Source: Siderastrea siderea | Taxonomy: Eukaryota; Cnidaria; Anthozoa; Scleractinia; Rhizangiidae | Direction: 5' to 3' | DNA length: 64,000 nucleotides | Assembly (NCBI GenBank): GCA_964030785.1 | Contig: OZ034971.1 | Coordinates: 18,680,365 to 18,744,364, forward strand | In this document: positions 35,418 to 45,509 of the stretch, piece by piece | How the letters are laid out: each line of letters begins with the position of its first letter | Position numbering within the stretch: position 1 is the first letter of the stretch | The notes under the pieces: model-generated | What the model was told of the DNA's origin: nothing | What the model saw: the letters and a program-made list of their open reading frames with translations, nothing else | The model's database searches: none | Made by a program: the position numbers and the translations under genes

Positions 35418-37049
35418 AATATAACTGGAAGTATAAGTGATCACATAAAGCCAGTAAGAACTCAGCACACTAGCTCCCACCTGCCATAGCATGTTTCCAC
35501 AAAATTGGTATGAACCAAAATCCTCAAGCAAATTGCTGAACAGAAGAACAATAATCTCAGCTGGTCTAATATTGTGTTGGCAATTACTCAAACCAGTTCT
35601 TGTAGTCAGAAGTGATGGATTATTACAAAGACAAAGCTGAAGTCACACTAGTCTGAGTTTGCACGCGTATCATACAATGTCCATCTTTATTTATCACAGT
35701 CATCATCCTCATAGCACCTCCAGGTGGAGTAAAAGACCACAAATGAGCACCATACTCAAAAATTCTTATTTATTTGCTTTGAGACGCTCCCTCATAAATG
35801 GCTTGAATTTACAACAATAAAAGCACTGCACTTTCATTTGAAAATCATTTGCAGCTGCTGATTATGATAAATAAAACACGCTCTTTAGAAATTACTATTG
35901 ATGTCTCAGCCATTAGGCATGTTGTAATATTTCAAGCAAATTTTGGTATGCTTATCTTCAATGTATAAAATACTTCCTGCTAACTAATAAGTTTATATCA
36001 GTGTTGTCTCTGCAAAAGTCCTCATTCGAAAGAGCAGAACAACTGAGTCTATCTTTCTCTTGGCGCGAAAACCTATGAAAAGATGAACAAAATTAATTAA
36101 GTTACAAACAAGTACACCGTAAACTTGAACTTGTCTGGTATCGGTTTGAGTAAAATAATTGGAGTACATACAATGACGCTAACTCTGAACAAAAGAAGTA
36201 AAGTCAAGGCTGCGTCAATCTCTCGTTATTAACACATAAAAGTACTGACCATTCCATTTCGGAATTAACACACAATGAACTACCAAAATGTGCAAAAAAA
36301 TTTTTTAGTTCATAGGCACTTTAAGCCAACTTGCTTTCAGGAAAAACCGTGTCCATTTTATAAACTGGCGGTCGCCATCATGGCGACGGCCGGTTAATAA
36401 TCAACATATCCATGAGAAATTCTACAATTTTATCCGCCTCGTCGACCACGACTTTGGCCGCCATTTTTGAATGTCACCGAAGCGAGACGTGACGTCATAC
36501 TGGCAGTGAGGACTGAGCCAGTAATTACCTTGGAGACGCCCCCTCCCTCCTGAACTTTAGTGAAAACTGCGTTTGTTTCAGTTGTTTGCGATTTTAAGCG
36601 GATGTTTCAAAAATTGGGAATGGGGAATCTGGTGAGGAGAATGGGAAATGGGAAGCGTAGCCTAGGGAGTCCGCAACTTATTTTGGCGGCTAGATGACGC
36701 AAATCGTGGGAAATAAGAAACCATACCACGGTAAACTGGGGGAAATTTGTTTCTAACCTCGGGAAAAAAATAGAAATTTAAGTATTAATAGCGTTGTCTT
36801 TACAATTTATAATTTCTTCCATCGTCGCGTCGAACATTAAAATTTTACTTACTCCGAAATATCAAGACAAGACCTTAAATAAAACACAGTAAAATGGGAC
36901 AGAAGCAGTGAATAAAAACTGTCACATATTCGTTCCAAGTCAGTACGACAATCAAGAAGCAATCTAAACAAGTACTGAACAAACTACCAACAAGGAAGGA
37001 AGGGCAACATTTGTTTTGGCTATACCACGCAAAACTGACACTGGTTTAC

Positions 37050-37350
37050 CTGCATTCGTTGTAGCTCTGTGTTCCAAAAGCTCCAAACGTTCAGATACAA
37101 ATCGGATGATATGTAAAAGGAGTTGAAATGCTTTCCCAGCCATTTGAGTATTTTTTTTATCATTCCGTGCGCAACCTCTAAACTGAGAACCACTGCGTTT
37201 TGTGCTTTGCTTTTTAACAAACTAAGATGGTGAATTCTGACATTCCTCACAACAGTAATCTTGTTTCTGAGTTGTATAGAAATTACCTGTTCAAGTTCAA
37301 ATATTCTCTTCAGTGCGATCAGATAGGCACATGATGGCGCCGTTGTCCGG
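37050..37350 (-). other. Exon-like minus-strand open frame, unidentified
   Basis: A frame open for about 100 codons contains APSCAYLIALKRIFELEQ and LKWLGKHFNSFYISSDLYLN, ending LQRMQ at a GTAAAC donor. A second possible donor (GTAATT) follows ELEQ. A different frame at 37440-37300 reads SGSRLYDFTILAAGVEPNKF. Neither is recognised. Confidence 0.3.
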
Positions 37351-38236
37351 ACGGATTACAAACTTGTTCGGTTCAACTCCCGCAGCTAATATGGTGAAAT
37401 CGTACAGCCTCGATCCGCTTTGAACGATGATTACAGCAATGTTTCAAGAAAAATCAAACACGTACTACATTTCAGAGCCAATAATTAGAAGATGTTTCCC
37501 CCAAAACTTGTGCCACTTCGTTCACTTCAGAGCAGTTTCATTGATTCATTCAGCTTTGGAAATAAACGCTGCAACACTTCGGAAGGTTTTTGCGCCTTTT
37601 TCGTGCAATCATGTGACTGATTCTTGTTCCCCTGTTATCTCTTTTCTCATTTTTTTTCTTTCTTTCTTAATTTTATAACAATTATAGTGGTTGATTTTTT
37701 ATTGATTTGGGCAATTCTACCACAGAACTTTTTTTTATTAGCCTTCCTAAAAATAATCATTCTTACAAGGCAACATTTTAACTCAAGAAAAGACACGAAC
37801 GAACTCAAGGTGACTTTTTGCAAGATTTTGAAGTTTTTTTTTTGAAATCAAAGGCAGCATGCATTTTTGTTGAGACCTCTCCAAAATGCTTCCTGTAATG
37901 CAGTACTTCAGTATAATAAGTCATAATATGTTTGTACTATATAACAAGGGTCACCACATGTTAATTAGATAGGCGTGATCAAGTTAGGCCTTGCAACTTC
38001 ACAAGACACGTTTTTATTTCATTGCAAGTAAGCCAAAGAAGACTACTCTTTCTCCTGGTCTAATTCCATCTTACTTGTTTAAACCCTGTCCATGCTTGTG
38101 AAGCGTAAACATACCACACACTGCTTACTTCTGCATTCAGTAACCCGACCTCATGCAATGCAGACAACCTAGATAACAAGCTGGCAGCTGGCGTTGATTT
38201 ACATTAATTTACATTTACCTTTACGTTTTCATTCAC

Positions 38237-38447
38237 CTTTCCCCACAGAGAGGGGATCCATTCAGTGGGACAAACCATCGCAAAGCATGGCTTGGAAAGC
38301 CCTGTAGGCTTTGGTTCCTGACAGGCTGTGGCATTGACAAGCTCGTATTCTCCTGGATTGTTGACTTTCATTTTGCAGGAAACCTCACGCGTTACGTTAC
38401 CATATCCACAAGTCTTTGAACAAGAGCCCCAGCTTGACAGGCGCCAT
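38237..38447 (-). CDS. ADAMTS-like gene, TSP1 exon
   Basis: Acceptor TTAACAG, one base, then WRLSSWGSCSKTCGYGNVTR, VSCKMKVNNPGEYE and PCFAMVCPTEWIPSLWGK at a GTGAAT donor, phase 0. The W-x5-W-x2-C-x3-C pattern is a thrombospondin type-1 repeat, and the end begins another. No exon completing that next repeat was seen to the left. Confidence 0.85.
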
Positions 38448-38461
38448 CTGTTAATGTACGA

Positions 38462-38760
38462 GACATGAAATAAATAAATAAATAAATAAATAAACAAACA
38501 AACAAACAAATGAATGAATGAATGAATGAATGAATGAATGAATGAATGAATGGATGGATGGATGGATGGATGGATGGATGGATGAATGAATGAATGAATG
38601 AATGAATGAATGAATGAATGAATGAATGAATGAATGAATGGATGGATGGATGGATGGATGGATGAATGGATGGATGGATGAAAGAACGAATAAACGAAAG
38701 AACGAACAAACGAATGAACGAACGAATGAATGAATGAATGAATGAATCAGAAAATGAGTA
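38462..38760. repeat. Tetranucleotide microsatellite (AATA, AATG, GATG)
   Basis: About 300 bp of AATA/AACA, AATG and GATG units directly beside the TSP1 exon's acceptor. The 105-codon IHPS-rich minus-strand frame is a translation of this repeat. Confidence 0.95.
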
Positions 38761-38779
38761 AATGAATGAGTGAATGAGT

Positions 38780-39455
38780 AGGCGTCAAGTAGGTGTAGTG
38801 AAGCAGTAGCGTTTTAACACACAATAAATAACGTTTAATAGTACATGTTGTGAGCCAAACAGTGAACTTTATTAACACAATTGTTGGATGTTTTCATGCC
38901 TCAGAGAACTTGCCGTTCACAACTGAACGCTTTTTTTAAGTTGCAGGTAAAATTTTTTTGACAAAAGTGTCACCTTTAGTTGTTTATATTTTAAAAGTAA
39001 AATCATCAAAGGATGCTAAGAATTGGTAACCTGCTAAAATAGTTTATTTTATAATTTTCTTGCCATCATAAGACAACTACCTCCCAAAAGAACGTTTCTT
39101 TCCACTGCTCTTTGTAATCCCATTCCCATTAAAGGACAGTGGGTGCTAATACGTAGGTATTTTTGCAAAGGTTATGACTATGGGGGAAAAACAGATCTTA
39201 GCAAGACCTATTGAAACCTAAAAAGTAAAACGTGGTGGATAACCGTGCATTTGTTAGAGTTTATTAAGCAACCATAATTCTAAAAAAAGGTTTAAAAACA
39301 AAGAATGTATTGCATTTTCTTTCCAAATTTAAGCTCTGTTTTCTCGGAAAATTTGCGCGGTTTTCCCCAATTTTCTCTTATCTCGGACCAGACGCAAGTT
39401 GCGCAGAACGTATGCGCAGTAACAAAAGGGGGCACCCTCCTTAAATGATAACGAA
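38780..39455. other. Intron of the ADAMTS-like gene
   Basis: AT-rich, no feature supportable. Confidence 0.4.
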
Positions 39456-39460
39456 CTTAC

Positions 39461-39586
39461 TCTGGTGGACAGGCGTGCGTGTTACATTCCCTTTGTTCAC
39501 TTGGTTTCTCTTCTTTTCGCAAACTGCATCTGTAACTACCGATCGATCGTCTTTTCGTCTGCACGTTACTGTCCGAGTTTGGTGTC
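39461..39586 (-). pseudogene. ADAMTS-like gene, TSP1 exon with a frameshift
   Basis: With the preceding exon's last base the frame reads GHQTRTVTCRRKDDRSVVTD then AVCEKK. The family pattern then continues only in another frame, KPSEQRECNTHACPPE, which is also the frame that joins WRLSSWG of the next exon. One base is missing within about 39501-39518 (probably an A-run). The exon is 126 nt where the phases require one more base. Confidence 0.75.
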
Positions 39587-40149
39587 CTAAAAAAATTCAG
39601 TATGAATACAAAATTCCTTAGAAACAGAAAACAAGTAACCACTTGGCCAAAGAAACAAACAAACAGAAAACAATTGGTATTATTTGCCAACTATTCGAAG
39701 GGAGTCTTCGAATAATTTCTAAAACCCAATTAACGATTAACATTTGAGCTGTTCGGAGACTGTGACGTCATGACAGTGTGCCGTTGATTAAAAAAAATAT
39801 CCGCCATAAATAGCGTTCAGGTCAATTTATTACGTTTTCCTTATCGAAGGTTTACAAGAGTACCTTCTATGCTTTTACCTTAAAGCGAGCCTTTCACACA
39901 TCGACAGCTACTGACGAACGTTAAGGACAAAGACGAACTCCGAGCGACAGACAGGGGGCGGTTTGTAGGAACAAATGCTGTTGGGAAAAACGGGAATGAG
40001 GAGTAAACGGGAATCGAGGAACATGCGTTGTCATGTCGTGCAGTGGCACGCTTTTCGAAGGAGGGTTGCTCTCTTTTCCCGAAATCCTTTAAATGTATTC
40101 GATGAATGTTTTATTAATCCTGAAATAGCGCTGTCTGAAGTCAAGAGCC

Positions 40150-41575
40150 GCATGAAGTAATGACCATAAGATCAAAACGTAAGAGGGGCGCACGGGGTTT
40201 AATCGAAGAAATGGTGAGCGTGAAACTTGTAAAGATGGCGGCCACCGATCGAAGAGTCAGAGTACACGGAAGTCGCCGAAGATGAAACTGGTATGGCATG
40301 TGGCAGTTCTGAGAAACAAGAGCAAGAACCTACTTTAGGCGAGTTAAAAAAGCTGCTCGTTGACATTCAAATCTCCATATCGAAAATCCAACGTGACCTC
40401 GCCGAACTCAGAAATAAGATGACGGAACTCAAAAACTCGTTCCAGCAACACAAAAACGAACTCCCCACTTCTAAAGTGAAGATTAATTACATTAATTATA
40501 GGAGGTGATTGGAATTGCACTCTCGCCAAAAAAAAGACAAAAAGGATGGCGCCCCGTGGAATCTCACCAGCTTCAGGAACTCTGTTTGGATACGTTCGAT
40601 TTGATTGACATTCAAAGTACGCCCCGATGAAAATAAACATACATATTTTTCAAAATCCCTATGTGTTAAATCGAGAATAGACTTTTATCTCATTGCAAAG
40701 TATCAGCAACTAACGTAAAAAGGTCGGTGTGCACACCTCAGACGCTCCGGATCATTGTGCTGTTTACGAACTTTAACCGAGGACTGGGCTTCTGGAAATT
40801 TAAGAATGCTTTATTTGATGATGAGCAACACGTAAAACTAATTAACATCTATCCAAACTTGCGCAGAAAGTGTAGTTATATCGAGGATAAAAGAATATTC
40901 TGGGAGATGCTCAAAATGGAAATTCGGTCCCACACAATTTATTTCGCCAAAAGGAAAGCTAGAGTTTGTAACCAACGGGAACTTGAGGTTAGGGAGTTAC
41001 TGAGTGAATTAGATGACATAAATTGCAACAGTAATAATTTAAATAAAATGAAAATAAAATAAGTCACTTTATTTAGGTTTCAACGGTATTTAGCACCGAA
41101 TGCTAATTGGGAACACCTCCAAAATCGAATTGGAATTTGGATGTGTTGGTTTTTAAAGAGAGGGGAAAACCGGAGTACCCGGAGAAAAACTCTCGGAGCA
41201 AGAACGAGGACCAACAACAAACTCAACCCACATATGACGCCTGGACCGGGAGTCGAACCCGGGCCACAATAGTGGGAGGCGAGGGCTCTCACCACTGCGC
41301 CGTCCCTGCTACCCTAGCCATATCTGCTCCCCTGGAAAACTTGGATCTAGAACGGAGAAACTATAATGTTTTCAAGAATGAGCTCCACTCCATTTGCGAA
41401 CGAAAAGGAAAAGCGGCTATGTATAGGTCAAAGTGCCGATGGATCGAAAGCCGGGAGAAACCGACAAAATATTTTTTCAACCTTGAGAAAACAAACTATA
41501 CTAGGAAGGGGATCACGGAACTAAAAGATAAAAAAAGAGGTATGGTAACTGATGAGAAAAAAAAAAGTTGAGGTG
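40150..41575 (+). mobile_element. L1-like (L1/Tx1) retrotransposon, deleted and split by a SINE
   Basis: After a GC-richer leader (40190-40290) an ORF1-like coiled-coil start appears: TLGELKKLLVDIQISISKIQ and DLAELRNKMTELKNSF. From about 40495 ORF2 pieces follow in shifting frames: IIGGDWNCT (endonuclease), SDAPDHCAV, then GLGFWKFKNALFDDE and YIEDKRIFWEMLKMEIRSHT, and after the SINE YRSKCRWIESREKPTKYFFN. ORF1 runs straight into the end of the endonuclease, so most of both is deleted. It lies in an intron of the ADAMTS-like gene, on the opposite strand. Confidence 0.8.
41062..41306 (-). mobile_element. tRNA-derived SINE inserted in the L1-like element
   Basis: Read on the minus strand it starts GGACGGCGCAGTGGTGAGAG (A-box region), then the B-box GGGTTCGACTCCC, then a body with CTCCGGGTACTCCGG and CCAACACATCCAAATTCC, ending at AATAAAGTGACTT. 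It separates two ORF2 pieces that belong to one L1-like protein, so it is the younger insertion. Confidence 0.8.
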
Positions 41576-41579
41576 TTTA

Positions 41580-44075
41580 TAAATTAGAGTTTCTCTTTGT
41601 AACCGCAAAGTGCGGAGGTTCTTTACACGAGGTCTATGGACCGAAACTCTGCATGTTGAACGCTAGAAATACGAAATAAGCTTCCCTACAGTTCAGCCTG
41701 AAGTTTATCAATAAAAGAGAAAAGACTAAAAATGCCTGGTGACAAGACTCAACGAAAATTATTTTTGTCATCATTTGAATGGAAAGGCTGTCATTCCTCC
41801 GCCCCCGTCCCAAAATGTCATAACACGTTGAACAGTATATTGGGAAGGGCATTGAAAGCGACAATTACCTTAAAAGAAGCGGTAAATGATGTACTCAAAA
41901 GACATATACTACGTGGAGCAATATAGCCATGTCCATGCAAACGATGCCAACGAAAACTGTTTAGGTTTGTGCGCGAACAATCCGACTACGTTTTGCATTT
42001 TTTTCAGGTGGCGCCCGTTCAAACCTCACAACTCCACCACTTTGTCTCTCCAATTTTTTTCAGCCCATTCTTTGATCTTTTTTTCGGTTTTTGTTTTGTT
42101 TTAAATTCTTACCTCCTTTCCGTCACTCCTTCCTTTGTTATGCGTTTTACTTCCATTATTATCGCACAAGGTATAAATAATAAACCGAAACGCAATTTAT
42201 GAAACCGCGGAAGAAACCGCAAACATCAGACCAAGGAAATACAGAGGTGCAATTTTTACCTCCTTGCTTGTTATGACGAATTTTTAGACGGTGTTCCTTT
42301 CTCACAATTAACAAATAAAGATCTGGCTTAACTTTGGGTTATGCCTGTTTTTCTATTTCTTGGTACAAGCTTTAATGCAATCCTTCTTAGTCTTCTTTCT
42401 TTTTCAACGGAGGTTTTGAGGAGCTCCGCTGTTAGGCTAGCCTATCTATATATATATTAGAACTGATGGTAATGAATGACCGCATAGAATTCACGACACG
42501 TAAAACTTACCTTCTCAATTATTCACTCAGTTTATTTTGTAAACTGTACGCTGTGATACATTAGGTCAATGCAGCCAAACTCCAAACCAATAAACGAAGT
42601 ATCAAACACACGCACTAAAGCTGTCAGCTGAGCCCTTATGACTGAACTTACTTATTAGAAACAAATGAAAATTCCCAGCGAGGAAGGTGAACTACCTGAA
42701 ACTAACAGCTCTTTTGCAAAACTGAAAATTACTGAATGGGCGTAATAAGAAAGGCATGTAATTTTTAAAAATCGGTGTTGTTTCAATAGGCATATAACTC
42801 TACAGGGTGCTTTTCATTGGCATCGAGTTCAACTTTTTATTTAAACAAGAAAGAGGTGGTACGCGTGAAATTAAATAACAAACTTTAAGCAAGTGATATA
42901 TGTCACGTTAAGTAGGAAGGGAATGTGGATATTTATGGCCATAAGACATTTATTGACTCAACCGTGTTTGCAGAATATAAAGCGACGATAATATGATAGA
43001 TCTACTTAACATACACCACTCAATGGACAAAACCGAGCTGCACGTTCAATACTGTAGCGTACGCATAAAGGGATAATTAAGACAGTTTTAGGAAATGCTG
43101 GGAATATTCATGACATTCATAGGCCATCTGCTTTTTCAACAGTGTTGGCCAAATATAAAGCAAGGAAACACATGTCTGAATCCTACTTTACATATACCCA
43201 ATATATGTCGAACGAAAGACAAATATAAAGACTGTTGCTCATCAGTGTCTTGAACTACATACGTTTATTCAACTCAAAGGTAAAGGCTGGATGTTTTTAA
43301 AATGACACGCCTTTCTTCCAAAATTTGTTGTTCTTAAACGCTTACGGCATTTTATTTAAATTGTCCAATTGAAAGGCAAATAGATTAGATTGTGCTGTGA
43401 GGATGCTTGATGTTTGATCATACTTTCCCTAGCTCCTCTTTCAGCACCTCACCTCGAAAGTCTTTTCAGTAACAAAAAAGGATTGTTGTTGTTGTTGTTG
43501 CTACAGGGAAAACGAGGAATGTGACCGGACATCCAAACGAAGTTGTGCAATATCAAACGTGGATCGATCTTGACACTGTAGGACTTATTACACGGGCAAA
43601 ATAATAAACAAAACTAAATGTAAATATCTTAACGTGGTTATTTATCATCGATTTTCTTGCCTGTCATGATGGCTGGAAAAAAAGGTCGATCTACTTCAGT
43701 CTCTTCAAATCTTTAGGCCTAATGTTCTTTTTACAGATACTTAAGTCGATGAGAATGGTCTCCAAACGTGACTGGGTTGAAGTGATAACTCACAACTGAC
43801 AAGTGATAATTCTAACTACCTTAATTAAACGTAAACGACACGTACAGTTTGTACGTGTCGTTTAAATTAAGTTTGTACGTGTTGTGTGCAGTTTGTACAC
43901 AACTCTCTTTTGAGTTTAAACCCTACGTGTGATGACATTTGGCATTCAGAGTTTGAATTATTGTGACTTTACTAAATTACTGATTATTTTGATACGTTAG
44001 ACTAAAACAAAATCACTTTTTTCTTCACAACTAAAGAGCCCGAGGAAAAGGGGGCTTAAGAGCCATAGCAATCGA
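41580..44075. other. Intron of the ADAMTS-like gene, no gene seen
   Basis: AT-rich. It contains the hairpin at 43820, weakly repeated blocks around 42910-43160, and a GTT microsatellite near 43480. Open frames at 41.7-42.2 kb show no recognisable domain. Confidence 0.4.
43820..43871. repeat. Strong hairpin
   Basis: AAACGACACGTACA and TGTACGTGTCGTTT are perfect complements with a 2-3 nt loop, extended outward by CTTAATT / AATTAAG. A partial third copy (GTTTGTACGTGTTGTG) follows. Confidence 0.7.
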
Positions 44076-44082
44076 CAAAGAC

Positions 44083-44653
44083 ATGCATTCCTCTACCGCC
44101 ATAACATTCGTCGTTATCAACGTTCTTGAATCAGTCTTAATCATCTTTGGAAACGCGTTTACTGTTTTTGTGTTCTGGACACAGAAATTCCATCAGAAAC
44201 GAACATCTTTCCTATTGATCAATCTTGCAGTCGCTGATTTGCTTGTGGGCATCGCAGGACCCTATAGTCTTAGCGACCGAGAAGATCCCTAAAATGAAAG
44301 CAGTTAGAGGACAAGAAAAAGCTGTAAAGAATGTGTCGTCAGCATTTCAACTTGTTGCTTCGAGTACCTCTGTGCTTTTCCTCGCTCGTTATTCTCTGGA
44401 ACGTGTTTTCGCCGTGTTGTGGCCCGTTCGACACCGTGTACTGAACACTAGAGTTTACATTTACAGCATCGCTATCGTTTGGGCAGTTGGCATATGCATC
44501 GGTGGTCTATCGGTATTACCCGTGTATTACACAAAAGTAGACAGGGAATATGTTACTGTCACCATTCATACATGCCTTTTCATTTCGCTTTTGGTGATAT
44601 GCGCCAGCTATCTTAAGATACGCAATCGACTGCGCTGCAATACAGCTGGATAA
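44083..44653 (+). pseudogene. Rhodopsin-like GPCR fragment, TM1-TM5, frameshifted
   Basis: Starts MHSSTAITFVVINVLESVLI (TM1), NLAVADLLVGIAGP (TM2), then after an extra base in a C-run near 44260-44270 continues in another frame: PIVLATEKIPKMKA, SSTSVLFLARYSLERVFAVL (TM3, with ERV in place of DRY), YIYSIAIVWAVGICIGGLSV (TM4), TCLFISLLVICASYLKIRNR (TM5). It stops at 44653 before TM6; what follows resembles a dispersed repeat, not TM6-TM7. It is intronless and lies antisense in an ADAMTS intron, so probably a dead retrocopy or truncated duplicate. Confidence 0.75.
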
Positions 44654-44814
44654 TTCGACTGCATTAGACAGGTTAAACGAGTCGGCATAATCGCCAAGAA
44701 GTTTCAAAGATTGTGAAGTCATTTTAAAAGTGACGGTTTCCTTCCCGTTAAGCTCCCTAATTTTAAAATTGTTGTTGGGACAGAAAATTGCTGCGAGAGC
44801 CTGAAACTGGTATC

Positions 44815-44995
44815 AAAGATTAGGTTTGAACAAATGGAACACGAATTTCCGTTTGGAACATTCCGTCCGGAAAAACAGGACTACCTTTTCAGACGTTACG
44901 TTGCTCCCGGAAATTTTCCACTGGAACGACCTGAAAAGGCGTGTACCATTTACTTTCCAACCGGAATTTCCGGAAAGTTGTTGTAAATAGTAAAC
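44815..44995 (+). repeat. Probable dispersed repeat with open frame
   Basis: A frame running on from the GPCR fragment reads FRPEKQDYLFRRYVAPGNFP and TIYFPTGISGKLL. From memory, similar phrases turn up in many coral gene models, which suggests a dispersed repeat. Unverified. Confidence 0.3.
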
Positions 44996-45051
44996 AACCT
45001 TAGTAATCCGATTACTGATACGAAAGTAAAATACCCTTATTTTGGCGTTAC

Positions 45052-45193
45052 CTCCCGCGCAACTCTCAGAACATGCTGACCAACCAGACTGCTCGTCAAT
45101 AACCCACTGTACGTCTTCAGCAGCGATCACTGATTTTTCGGGTTTCAAGTATTCGATCGCAACGCCTTGGTTAGTGTCGCCTTCATAAATGAA
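45052..45193 (-). CDS. ADAMTS-like gene, end of spacer and start of TSP1
   Basis: Acceptor TTTTCAG, then FIYEGDTNQGVAIEYLKPEK, VQWVIDEQSGWSACSESCAG plus one base at a GTAACG donor (142 nt). It joins GHQTRTVTC of the next exon to make a TSP1 repeat. Confidence 0.82.
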
Positions 45194-45244
45194 CTGAAAA
45201 CAAAGTGAAATTACTAGATAGTATGTAAAAGTAATCATTCTTAC

Positions 45245-45445
45245 TATACCATCGTAAAGTCCCGCTGACGCAATTCCATACAGAACACACTGGCGAGTTG
45301 ATGACTGCACAGCCGGACGGGTTGACGCAAGCTGGTCCGGAAAAAATGCCCTCCGGCCCGTACACTTAATCTGTTGATTAAGCCCTCGCGTACTTTAACA
45401 TTCATTGAGTATTTACAAGTATCTATTCGACATTGGCCACTAATA
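45245..45445 (-). other. Possible Cys-rich exon of the ADAMTS-like gene, frame uncertain
   Basis: After TTAATATTAG the frame reads GQCRIDTCKYSMNVKVREGL. Toward the 3' end all frames are open; one gives ACVNPSGCAVINSPVCSVWN. Donors GTATAG and GTAAGA are both possible. No single reading gives both a plausible domain and the right phase, which fits a decayed gene. Confidence 0.35.
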
Positions 45446-45509
45446 TTAAGCACAAAAAACAGTGGTTTAATGAAATAGTTACTGACTGAGGAAGGTCGGG
45501 CCAGACGCT

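Larger units (their letters stand above)
33209..36320. mobile_element. 3.1-kb TTAA-flanked DNA transposon (piggyBac- or Kolobok-type)
   Basis: Inverted ends AGTGCCTATGAACTTAAAAT at left and, inward from the right edge, AGTGCCTATGAACTAAAAAA, flanked by TTAA (33205-33208 and 36321-36324). TTAA duplication marks piggyBac and Kolobok superfamilies. Inside are an AAT microsatellite (34539-34651), a nested palindromic MITE (35272-35417) and a minus-strand frame near 34265-34120 with VWYVKFHIQYGPLELTGGGS that might be a transposase tail. It is inserted in the 9-kb element. Confidence 0.8.
27516..36552. mobile_element. 9-kb DNA transposon with 8-bp duplication (P- or hAT-type)
   Basis: The element is bounded by inverted ends CATGAGGGAGGGGGCGTCTC (27516-27535) and, reading in from the right edge, CAGGAGGGAGGGGGGCGTCT. 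It is flanked by a perfect 8-bp direct repeat AACTTTAG (27508-27515 and 36553-36560). Eight-base duplications are made by P and hAT transposases, and ends starting CA fit both. Both ends also share a CCAGTRTGACGTCAC block further in. It carries plus-strand open frames at 29.6-31.3 kb and minus-strand ones at 31.6-32.0 and 29.2-29.5 kb. A 3.1-kb TTAA-flanked element (33209-36320) is inserted in it, so its own length is about 5.9 kb. I could not name the transposase. Confidence 0.82.

Noticed and set aside
38392..38709. Minus-strand frame of IHPS/IHSF repeats
   Set aside because: It is a translation of AATG/GATG microsatellites; only the adjoining TSP1 exon is real.
41080..41295. Minus-strand frame MVRALASHYCGPGS as a protein
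   Set aside because: It is the translated SINE, including its B box.
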